From assembly GCA_023436025.1 (NCBI GenBank), contig JAEZKX010000165.1:1-6588 (forward strand): 6,588 nucleotides of DNA. The letters run 5' to 3'. Within the stretch, counting starts at the first letter, position 1. Each line of letters starts with the position of its first letter. The notes beneath the pieces are model-generated. The model ran no database searches and was not told the origin of the DNA. It worked only from the letters and a program-made list of their open reading frames with translations. The stretch comes from Pseudomonadota bacterium. Lineage in GTDB: Bacteria; Pseudomonadota; Gammaproteobacteria; Burkholderiales; Burkholderiaceae_C. Of this stretch, positions 1-5,884 are shown piece after piece. The position numbers and the translations under genes were made by a program.

Positions 1-839
1 AGGTCGGCCACCACGGCGGCGCCGCGCGCGCGCACCAGCACGCCCGGCTGCTGCGGGTCGCCCCAGGCGGCCGACAGCTGCAGGTATTCGCCGTCGAAGG
101 TGGCATGGGCGGCCAGCGGCATGGAGCAGCTGCCGCCCATGGTGCGGCTGACCGCGCGTTCGGCCTCCACGCACAGCCAGGTGGCGTGGTGCTCCAGCGG
201 CGCCAGGGCGGCGACCACGTCGCTGCGCTGCGCGCGCACCTCGATGCCGAGCGCACCCTGCCCCGCCGCCGGCAGCATCTCCGCCGGCTCGAACACCTGG
301 CGGATGCGCGCCTGCAGGCCCAGGCGCTTCAGGCCGGCGGCCGCCAGCACGATGGCGTCGTAGTGGCCGTCGTCCAGCTTGCGCAGGCGGGTGTCGAGGT
401 TGCCGCGCAGGGGTTCGATGCGCAGGTCGGGCCGGGCGGCCTGCAGCAGCACCACGCGGCGCAGGCTGGAGGTGCCGACCACCGCACCCCGCGGCAGCTC
501 GGCCAGGGTGGCATGGCGGTTGGAGACGAAGGCATCGCGCGGGTCCTCGCGCTCCATCACGCAGGCCAGGTGGAAGCCTTCGGGCAGCTCCATGGGCACG
601 TCCTTGAGCGAGTGCACGGCCAGGTCGGCGCGGCCCTCCTCCAGGGCGACCTCGAGCTCCTTCACGAACAGCCCCTTGCCGCCCACCTTGCTGAGGGTGC
701 GGTCCAGGATCTGGTCGCCGCGCGTGGTCATGCCCAGCAGGTCCACCTGGTGGCCGCGCTGCTGCAGCAGCGCCCGGCCGTGCTCGGCCTGCCACAGGGC
801 CAGGCGGCTCTCCCGCGTGGCGATGGTGAACTGGCTCAT
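1..839 (-). CDS. hemC: Hydroxymethylbilane synthase (porphobilinogen deaminase), 3' end outside window
   Basis: This cytosolic enzyme joins four porphobilinogen molecules into hydroxymethylbilane, the linear precursor of uroporphyrinogen III, heme and other tetrapyrroles. The reading frame gives 279 complete codons from the ATG at 839-837; the E. coli protein has 313 residues, so roughly the last 30 are beyond the left edge. Family signatures are clear: the N-terminal ATRESRLALWQ block (residues 7-17), AVHSLKDVP (74-82) with the catalytic aspartate D80, GTSSLRR (122-128), RGNLDTRLRKLD (145-156) for substrate and cofactor binding, and GGSCSMPLAAHA (235-246), where C238 is the residue that carries the dipyrromethane cofactor. 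No residue expected to be essential is missing. The start is set by the conserved N-terminus; no convincing Shine-Dalgarno sequence precedes it. It is divergent from ppc. hemD probably follows beyond the edge (inference from common gene order). Identification is very secure. Confidence 0.97.
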   Translation of the reverse strand, partial: MSQFTIATRESRLALWQAEHGRALLQQRGHQVDLLGMTTRGDQILDRTLSKVGGKGLFVKELEVALEEGRADLAVHSLKDVPMELPEGFHLACVMEREDPRDAFVSNRHATLAELPRGAVVGTSSLRRVVLLQAARPDLRIEPLRGNLDTRLRKLDDGHYDAIVLAAAGLKRLGLQARIRQVFEPAEMLPAAGQGALGIEVRAQRSDVVAALAPLEHHATWLCVEAERAVSRTMGGSCSMPLAAHATFDGEYLQLSAAWGDPQQPGVLVRARGAAVVAD

Positions 840-844
840 ATCAT
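836..844 (-). other. Two-codon mini-ORF (Met-Ile-stop) overlapping the hemC start
   Basis: On the minus strand an ATG at 844-842 is followed by ATA and then TGA at 838-836. The TGA overlaps the hemC ATG (839-837) in an ATGA arrangement. If the ribosome enters at the first ATG it would stop immediately beside the hemC start. The codon order Met-Ile(AUA)-stop is the same as in the phage lambda bar minigenes, known for promoting peptidyl-tRNA drop-off. There is no clear Shine-Dalgarno sequence for it, and so short a string can arise by chance, so any function is speculative. Confidence 0.2.
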
Positions 845-862
845 GCTTGCGAATCGGTCGAG

Positions 863-882
863 GGTCGATGCTAGCATCGACC
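863..882. repeat. Perfect 20-bp palindrome in the hemC/ppc divergent intergenic region
   Basis: The half-site GGTCGATGCT (863-872) is followed without a spacer by its exact reverse complement (873-882). A further GGTCGA copy lies just outside at 856-861, so the region holds three GGTCGA half-sites, two direct and one inverted. The palindrome lies almost midway between the two start codons (839 and 908). It could be an operator for a dimeric regulator, a symmetric promoter core, or both. No specific regulator is recognised. Confidence 0.75.
868..877. promoter_or_regulatory. Candidate shared extended -10 element for hemC and ppc
   Basis: The centre of the palindrome reads ATGCTAGCAT on both strands, which gives the extended -10 pattern TG-N-TAGCAT in both directions. 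TAGCAT matches the sigma70 consensus TATAAT at 4 of 6 positions, including the first two and last two bases. Initiation about 7 bp downstream would begin ppc mRNA near 884 and hemC mRNA near 861, giving leaders of roughly 20-25 nt each, which suits both genes. On the ppc side TTGCGA at 847-852 is a weak -35 candidate with a long 19-bp spacer; on the hemC side no -35 is visible. This is a sequence-based prediction only. Confidence 0.35.
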
Positions 883-893
883 GCTTCCCCCCC

Positions 894-900
894 AGAGGAG
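894..900 (+). promoter_or_regulatory. Ribosome binding site of ppc
   Basis: AGAGGAG lies 7 bp before the ATG at 908. It is a strong Shine-Dalgarno match and decides the ppc start. It contrasts with hemC on the other side of the same intergenic region, which has no evident site. Confidence 0.85.
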
Positions 901-907
901 CTAGCGC

Positions 908-3706
908 ATGCCCGCGACCCCGCTGCCGCCCGCGCGGCGCGCCAAGGACAACGAACGACCGCTGGTGGACGACATCCGCCTGCTGGGCCGCATCCTGGGC
1001 GACGTGATCCGCGAGCAGGAGGGCGTCGAGGTGTACGAGCTGGTCGAGCGCATCCGCAAGCTGTCGGTGGCCTTCCGCCGCGACGCCGACCACGAGGCCG
1101 ACCGCGCGCTCAAGTCGCTGCTGAAGTCGCTGTCGGGCGACGACACGGTGCGCGTGATCCGCGCCTTCACCTACTTCAGCCACCTGGCCAACCTGGCCGA
1201 GGACCGCCACCACATCCGCCGGCGCCAGGTGCACGAACGCGCCGGCGACACGCAGGAAGGCAGCATCGAGGTCGCGCTGGCGCGCCTGCGCTGGGCCGGC
1301 ATCCAGCCGCGGACCGTGTCGCAGACGCTGGCGCACAGCTACCTGTCGCCGGTTCTCACCGCCCACCCCACCGAGGTGCAGCGCAAGAGCATCCTCGATG
1401 CCGAGCGCGACATCGCGCGGTTGCTGACCGAGCGCGACGAGATCCGCGGCCGCGCCCTGCCCCGCGATGCGCTGGCCCCCCGGGAGCTGGCGGCCAACGA
1501 GGCGCAGCTGCGCGCCCGCGTGATGCAGCTGTGGCAGACGCGGCTGCTGCGCTTCACCAGCCTGACGGTGGCCGACGAGATCGAGACCGCCCTCAGCTAC
1601 TACGAGGCCACCTTCCTGCGCGAGATCCCCAAGATCTACGCCCAGCTCGAACAGGAGCTGGGCCAGCAGCCGGTGGCGAGCTTCCTGCGCATGGGCCAGT
1701 GGATCGGCGGCGACCGCGACGGCAACCCCAACGTCAGCGCCGACACCCTGGCCTACGCGCTGCGCCGCCAGTGCGAGGTGGCGCTGCGCCACTACCTCAC
1801 CGAGCTGTTCCGCCTGGGCGGCGAGCTGTCGCTGTCGGCGATGCTGGTCGAGGTGACGCCGCAGATGCGCGCGCTGGCCGAGAGCTCGCCCGACCTCAAC
1901 GAGCACCGGCGCGACGAGCCTTACCGCCGCGCCCTGACGGGCATGTACTCGCGGCTGGCCGCGACGCTGAAGGAGCTCACCGGCGGCGACGCCGCCCGCC
2001 ATGCCGTGCCGCCGCAGAACCCCTACCCGCGCGCCGAGGACTTCCTGGCCGACTTGCGCACCATCCAGGCCTCGCTGCGCGCCAACCACGGCGGCGCCAT
2101 CGTGCAGCAGCGCCTGCATCCCCTGATCCGGGCGGTGGAGGTGTTCGGCTTCCACCTGGCCACCGTGGACCTGCGCCAGACCTCCGAGAAGCACGAGGAA
2201 GTGGTGGCCGAACTCCTGGCCACGGCGCGCATCGTGCGCGACTACGCGTCGCTCGACGAGGAAGGCAAGCGCGCGGTGCTGCTGCGCCAGCTGAACGACG
2301 CCCGCCCGCTCAAGGTGCTGGGCGCCGACTACAGCGCGCACGCGCGCAAGGAGCTGGCGATCTTCGAGGCCGCGGCGGCGCTGCGCGCGCGCTTCGGGCC
2401 GCAGGCCATCCGCCACTGCATCATCAGCCACACCGAAAACGTGAGCGACCTGCTGGAGGTGCTGCTGCTGCAGAAGGAGGTCGGCCTGCTGCGCGGCACG
2501 CTGGACGACAGCGCCGAGGCCGACCTGATCGTGGTGCCGCTGTTCGAAACGATCGAGGACCTGCGCCAGGCCGCGAGCATCATGCGCGCCTACTACGGCC
2601 TGCCGGGCATCGCCAAGCTGGTGCAGCGCTCGGGCGCCGAGCAGGACATCATGCTCGGCTACAGCGACAGCAACAAGGACGGCGGCATCTTCACCAGCAA
2701 CTGGGAGCTGTACTGCGCCGAGATCGCGCTGGTCGACCTGTTCGACCAGCTCGCCAACACGCACAACATCCAGCTGCGCCTGTTCCACGGCCGCGGCGGC
2801 ACCGTGGGCCGCGGCGGCGGGCCGAGCTACCAGGCCATCCTGGCGCAGCCGCCGGGCACGGTGCGCGGCCAGATCCGCCTGACCGAACAGGGCGAGGTCA
2901 TCGCCTCCAAGTACGCCAACCCCGAGATCGGCCGCCGCAACCTCGAGACGCTGGTGGCCGCCACGCTGGAGGCCACGCTGCTGCAGCCGACCAAGCCGGC
3001 GCCCAAGGCCTTCCTGCAGGCGGCGCAGGCGCTGTCGGAGGCGAGCATGCGCGCCTACCGGGCGCTGGTGTACGAGACCAGCGGCTTCAGCGAGTACTTC
3101 TTCACCGCGACGCCGATCCGCGAGATCGGCGAGCTGAACATCGGCTCGCGCCCGGCCTCGCGCAAGCCCACGCAGAACATCGAGGACCTGCGCGCCGTGC
3201 CCTGGAGCTTCAGCTGGGCGCAATGCCGCCTGACGCTCAACGGCTGGTTCGGCTTCGGCTCCGCCGTCGAGGCCTTCGTGGCGCAGGGCGAGCGCAAGCA
3301 GCAGGTGGCGCTGCTGCAGAAGATGTACCGGCACTGGCCGTTCTTCCGCGCGCTGCTGTCGAACATGGACATGGTGCTGGCCAAGAGCGACCTGGCGCTG
3401 GCCTCGCGCTATGCGGAGCTTGTGCCGGACGCGCGCCTGCGCCGGCGCATCTTCTCCGCCATCGAGGCGGAATGGCAGCGCACCATGGACGCCATGGCGC
3501 TGGTCACCGGCGAGCGCCAGCGGCTGGCGGCCAATGCCTCCCTGGCCCGCTCCATCCGCCACCGCTTCCCCTACATCGACCCGCTGCACCATCTGCAGGT
3601 CGAATTGGTGCGCCGCTCGCGCCAGGGCCATGCCGACGAACGCGCCCGCACCGGCATCCACCTCGCCATCAACGGCATCGCGGCGGGCTTGCGGAATACG
3701 GGGTGA
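908..3706 (+). CDS. ppc: Phosphoenolpyruvate carboxylase
   Basis: This cytosolic homotetrameric enzyme carboxylates phosphoenolpyruvate with bicarbonate to oxaloacetate and phosphate, refilling the TCA cycle. The product has 932 residues, within the bacterial range (E. coli 883), with a slightly longer N-terminus. Visible motifs in order are VLTAHPTEVQRKS (149-161) with catalytic H153; GGDRDGNPNV (267-276); DLRQTSEKH with R423; FETIEDL with E547 and GYSDSNKDGG (584-593) with D587 and K590, the metal and active-site region; FHGRGGTVGRGGG (626-638) with H627, R629 and R635; GSRPA with R748; LRAVPW with R762; and the invariant C-terminal RNTG. The four residues that bind the inhibitor L-aspartate in E. 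coli (R587, K773, R832, N881) appear to be kept as R635, K826, R886 and N930, so aspartate feedback is expected. It is transcribed divergently from hemC and converges on the membrane-protein gene. There is no frameshift or missing block. Confidence 0.98.
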   Translation: MPATPLPPARRAKDNERPLVDDIRLLGRILGDVIREQEGVEVYELVERIRKLSVAFRRDADHEADRALKSLLKSLSGDDTVRVIRAFTYFSHLANLAEDRHHIRRRQVHERAGDTQEGSIEVALARLRWAGIQPRTVSQTLAHSYLSPVLTAHPTEVQRKSILDAERDIARLLTERDEIRGRALPRDALAPRELAANEAQLRARVMQLWQTRLLRFTSLTVADEIETALSYYEATFLREIPKIYAQLEQELGQQPVASFLRMGQWIGGDRDGNPNVSADTLAYALRRQCEVALRHYLTELFRLGGELSLSAMLVEVTPQMRALAESSPDLNEHRRDEPYRRALTGMYSRLAATLKELTGGDAARHAVPPQNPYPRAEDFLADLRTIQASLRANHGGAIVQQRLHPLIRAVEVFGFHLATVDLRQTSEKHEEVVAELLATARIVRDYASLDEEGKRAVLLRQLNDARPLKVLGADYSAHARKELAIFEAAAALRARFGPQAIRHCIISHTENVSDLLEVLLLQKEVGLLRGTLDDSAEADLIVVPLFETIEDLRQAASIMRAYYGLPGIAKLVQRSGAEQDIMLGYSDSNKDGGIFTSNWELYCAEIALVDLFDQLANTHNIQLRLFHGRGGTVGRGGGPSYQAILAQPPGTVRGQIRLTEQGEVIASKYANPEIGRRNLETLVAATLEATLLQPTKPAPKAFLQAAQALSEASMRAYRALVYETSGFSEYFFTATPIREIGELNIGSRPASRKPTQNIEDLRAVPWSFSWAQCRLTLNGWFGFGSAVEAFVAQGERKQQVALLQKMYRHWPFFRALLSNMDMVLAKSDLALASRYAELVPDARLRRRIFSAIEAEWQRTMDAMALVTGERQRLAANASLARSIRHRFPYIDPLHHLQVELVRRSRQGHADERARTGIHLAINGIAAGLRNTG

Positions 3707-3723
3707 AGTCGGGAGCGGACTGC

Positions 3724-3779
3724 AGGACTTCCGGACGCAAAAGCCGCAAAGACTACGCAAAAGTCGCAAAAGGACTTCC
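3724..3779. repeat. 9-bp direct repeat flanking the left hairpin arm
   Basis: AGGACTTCC occurs at 3724-3732 and again at 3771-3779, 47 bp apart, bracketing the left arm of the large hairpin and overlapping both its ends. It could be a trace of how the element was duplicated or inserted, or simply another register of the internal repeats. No copy flanks the right arm, so it is not a target-site duplication of the whole element. Confidence 0.5.
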
Positions 3780-3839
3780 AGATTTCTGTTGGCTGTTCTT
3801 TCGCGACTTTTGCGTAGCTTTCGCGACCTTTGCGTCCGG
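3731..3839. terminator. Large imperfect hairpin between convergent genes, probable bidirectional terminator or repeat element
   Basis: The left arm (3731-3774) and right arm (3796-3839) pair over most of their length around a 21-nt loop (3775-3795). The longest perfect block is 15 bp (CTACGCAAAAGTCGC at 3753-3767 with its complement at 3803-3817). The base of the stem pairs CCGGACGCAAA (3731-3741) with 3829-3839. Three or so mismatches and two single-base bulges break the rest. It starts 25 bp after the ppc stop and ends 33 bp before the stop of the opposing gene, the expected place for a two-way transcription barrier. A terminal U-tract is absent in both directions, so it is not a textbook intrinsic terminator. 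The arms are richer in A and T than the flanking genes. The structure is seen directly; the terminator role is inferred. Confidence 0.6.
3798..3837. repeat. Two tandem 20-bp units forming the right hairpin arm
   Basis: Positions 3798-3817 and 3818-3837 are adjacent copies of one 20-bp unit of the form CTTTCGCGACYTTTGCGT plus two variable bases, identical at 17 of 20 positions. The left arm carries the inverted version twice (about 3733-3751 and 3752-3772), less well conserved. The whole element is therefore four related units in a two-by-two inverted arrangement. Confidence 0.75.
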
Positions 3840-3872
3840 CTGTTCGGGTGTCCGGCCCTCCCGTTGCCGGTT

Positions 3873-5051
3873 TCAGGTCCCCAGCAACTCGCCCACGGGC
3901 TTGAGGTCTTCCACCCGGTCGCAGACGGCTTTCACGGCCATCAGGATGGGGATGCCAAGCAGCAGGCCCCAGACGCCCCACAGCCAGCCGAAGGCCAGTA
4001 CGCCGATGAAGACGGCGACGGGGTTCATGCGGCTGGCCCGGCTGGTGGCCCAGGGCACCAGCAGGTAGCCTTCGACGGTGTTGATCACCAGCGAGATGCC
4101 GCCCACCAGCAGCGCCATGTCGAGTTCGCCGAACTGCACGAAGGCCACCAGCGCCGCGCCGCCGGTGACCGCCACGGAGCCGATGTAGGGAATCAGGTTC
4201 AGCACCCCGGCGGCCACGCCCCAGACGGCGGCATGCTCCAAGCCCATCACCGCGAAGGCCAGGCCCGTGGCCAGGCCGACGCCCACGCTCGCCAGCAGTT
4301 GCACCAGCAGGTAGCGCTGCATCTGCGCGTTGATCTCGTCCAGGGCCTGCACCGTGAGCTTCTTCTCGGCCAGCCCCGGCCCGGCGATCTTCACCAGCTT
4401 GCGGCGGAAGGTGTCACCCGAGACCAGCATGAAGTAGGTGAGGAAGGTCACCAGCACCACCTGCGCCACCAGGCTGGCCAGCCCGATGGTGCCAGTCCAC
4501 AGGTAGGAATGCAGGTCGAAGCGCGGTTTCTCGACGATCACGCGCGCCACGTTGCGCGCCGGCGGCTTGGCCGGGCCCCCGCCCGCGGCCTCGGCGGCGC
4601 GTTCGAGTTCGGCCGCCGCCCGCTGCACGGTGTCCAGCGCCGTGTCGGCCTGCTGGCGCCGGCGCATGCCTTCGCTCAACTTGCGGGCGGCCGACGGCAG
4701 CGACTCGATCAGCGCGTTGGCATCATCGGCCAGGGTGTAGAGCGAGGCGCCGGTCGTGCCCAGGATGCCGAGGATCAGGACGGCGGCGCTGATGGCGCGC
4801 GGCACCCGGCGCTTGTGCAGCCAGTCGACCACCGGCGACAGCGCGTAGCTGAAGACCAGCCCCAGCATCAGGGGGATGAAGAAGCCGCTCGCCCATCGCA
4901 GGACCGCCAGGGTGGCCAGCACCGTCAGCACGATCAGGGCCACGCTGCGCACGTCCACCGTGGGATGGAGCAGGACGTGGGGCGGCTGCCGCGGGTCGAC
5001 GGGCGTCCGCGGGAGATCGTCGATGTCCTGCTCGTTGGGCGGAGAAATCAC
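3873..5051 (-). CDS. AI-2E/PerM-family integral membrane transporter-like protein
   Basis: This is a 392-residue inner-membrane protein of the PerM/AI-2E transporter family (DUF20). Members have been linked to export of small molecules such as autoinducer-2 or to cation exchange, but substrates are mostly unknown and none can be assigned here. Hydrophobic segments lie near residues 36-54, 55-72, 85-107, 190-212, 248-270, 275-303, 311-332 and 344-374, matching the family's eight-helix pattern. Family signatures are LNLIPYIGSVAVT (284-296) and the glycine-rich end AFGWLWGVWGLLLGIPILM (353-371). Between helices 3 and 4 is a soluble stretch (108-185), partly Ala/Arg/Glu-rich and probably helical (about 124-156), then a Pro-rich link. 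The start is taken as GTG at 5051-5049, as no in-frame ATG lies between this point and the upstream stop region; it lacks a clear ribosome binding site, and a GTG at residue 32 or 34 is possible. It lies 65 bp after algR on the same strand, probably co-transcribed. Confidence 0.88.
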   Translation of the reverse strand: MISPPNEQDIDDLPRTPVDPRQPPHVLLHPTVDVRSVALIVLTVLATLAVLRWASGFFIPLMLGLVFSYALSPVVDWLHKRRVPRAISAAVLILGILGTTGASLYTLADDANALIESLPSAARKLSEGMRRRQQADTALDTVQRAAAELERAAEAAGGGPAKPPARNVARVIVEKPRFDLHSYLWTGTIGLASLVAQVVLVTFLTYFMLVSGDTFRRKLVKIAGPGLAEKKLTVQALDEINAQMQRYLLVQLLASVGVGLATGLAFAVMGLEHAAVWGVAAGVLNLIPYIGSVAVTGGAALVAFVQFGELDMALLVGGISLVINTVEGYLLVPWATSRASRMNPVAVFIGVLAFGWLWGVWGLLLGIPILMAVKAVCDRVEDLKPVGELLGT

Positions 5052-5116
5052 GCGGCGATGATAGGCAGGGCCTGTCGCGCCGGGAGTCGGACAAGGCCGC
5101 GGCGGCGCGCCGGGGT

Positions 5117-5854
5117 TCAGCCCGCCAGCGCCTCGCGCACGGCGCTTAGCTGCCGGCGCGACACCGACAGCGATTCGTCGATGCCATTGAGCCGCACCGC
5201 CCAGCCCTCGCCCTCCTCGGGGTCGTAGTGCTTCTCCAGCGCCCGCACCGCCCGCCGCGACACCAGGGCGTTGCGGTGGACCCGCAGGAACTGGTTGCCA
5301 TGGCGTTCCTCCAGGTCGCTGAGCGACCCGTCCAGGATGTAGCTTCGGTTGGCGGTGCGCACGGTGATGTATTTCAGTTCGGCCTTGAAATAGAGCACCT
5401 CGGTGACCGGCACCCGCTCGGTGCGGCCGCGGTCCTGGATCACCAGCACCTCCTGCTCCGGCTCCAGGCCGCCGTTGCGGACCTGGATGGCGCGCTCCAC
5501 CTTGCCCAGGGCCGCCTGCAGGCGCTCCAGCCGCACCGGCTTGGTCAGGTAGTCGACCGCCTCCAGTTCGAAGGCGGTGACGGCATGCTCGGCGTACGCG
5601 GTGACGAACACCACCGCCGGCGCCTCGGGCAGGCTGCGCAGCACGCCGGCCAGGGCCAGGCCGTCGGCACCTGGCATGTGGATGTCCAGCAACACGCCGT
5701 CGAACGCCTGGCGGCGCAGGTGTTCCATCGCCTGCGCCGCATTGGCCGCCTCGCCGGCGACCTCCACGGCTGGCGCATTGCAATCGGCGAGCAGGGTCCG
5801 CAGGCGCGATCGCGCCAGCGGCTCGTCGTCCACGACCAGCATCTTCAAGGCCAT
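5117..5854 (-). CDS. algR: LytTR-family response regulator, AlgR type
   Basis: This 245-residue protein is a two-component response regulator that binds DNA once phosphorylated by its partner kinase. The receiver domain occupies about residues 4-118: acidic pocket D9/D10, phosphoacceptor D57 in LLDIHMPG (55-62), switch threonine T85 and K105 in LTKPV. A LytTR DNA-binding domain follows (about 135-243), with the typical EVLYFKAELKYITVRT (152-167) and FLRVHRNALVS (189-199) segments. Domain order, size and sequence style match AlgR, which in Pseudomonas controls alginate, type IV pili and virulence genes; targets in this organism are unknown. The start at 5854 is supported by a purine-rich ribosome binding site; M5 is an alternative that would trim the first beta-strand. 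It follows the kinase gene by 30 bp and precedes the PerM-family gene. Family assignment is very secure; strict AlgR orthology rests on pairing with an AlgZ-like kinase and proximity to hemC. Confidence 0.93.
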   Translation of the reverse strand: MALKMLVVDDEPLARSRLRTLLADCNAPAVEVAGEAANAAQAMEHLRRQAFDGVLLDIHMPGADGLALAGVLRSLPEAPAVVFVTAYAEHAVTAFELEAVDYLTKPVRLERLQAALGKVERAIQVRNGGLEPEQEVLVIQDRGRTERVPVTEVLYFKAELKYITVRTANRSYILDGSLSDLEERHGNQFLRVHRNALVSRRAVRALEKHYDPEEGEGWAVRLNGIDESLSVSRRQLSAVREALAG

Positions 5855-5857
5855 CTT

Positions 5858-5867
5858 CCCCCCTTCC
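5858..5867 (-). promoter_or_regulatory. Ribosome binding site of the algR-type regulator
   Basis: GGAAGGGGGG on the minus strand ends 3 bp before the ATG at 5854-5852, so its GGAAGG portion is well placed for the ribosome. It favours the first methionine over M5 and lies in the 30-bp gap after the kinase stop, so the regulator can be translated independently within the shared transcript. Confidence 0.65.
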
Positions 5868-5884
5868 GGCAGTGCCGCCCGGCG

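Noticed and set aside
836..3769. A 977-codon open frame on the minus strand opposite ppc
   Set aside because: It is a shadow of ppc in a GC-rich genome: its composition is dominated by Ala, Arg, Gly, Leu, Gln, Val and His with no family motif, and it would start inside the hairpin. The plus-strand protein has complete, unmistakable PEP carboxylase motifs.
3724..3839. Insertion sequence or CRISPR-like array after ppc
   Set aside because: There is no transposase, no target-site duplication around the whole element, and no regularly spaced repeats with unique spacers. It is one hairpin of adjacent units.
3852..3873. Small hairpin CCGGC/GCCGG followed by TTT as an intrinsic terminator for ppc
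   Set aside because: The stem is only 5 bp with a 9-nt loop and three T residues; the large hairpin just before it is a much better candidate.
3571..3981. A short minus-strand open frame including the hairpin, with phrases such as YAKVAKE and DFCVVFAAFASG
   Set aside because: These repeated peptides are translations of the CGCAAAAG-type repeat units and not a protein; the frame also overlaps the ends of both convergent genes.
379..4068. A 1229-codon open frame on the plus strand crossing hemC, ppc and the hairpin
   Set aside because: It runs antisense to hemC and out of frame with ppc, is rich in Arg/Pro/Ala with no domain, and crosses three unrelated regions. It is a product of high GC content lacking stop codons.
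3411..5228. A 605-codon plus-strand open frame over the PerM-family and regulator genes
   Set aside because: It is antisense to two well-recognised genes and has no motif; its Gln/His/Gly/Asp-rich composition is typical of the reverse complement of high-GC coding sequence.
5873..5884. Possible attenuator hairpin between the kinase and regulator genes
   Set aside because: Only a 4-bp CGGC/GCCG stem can be drawn and no U-tract follows, too weak to support a regulatory call.
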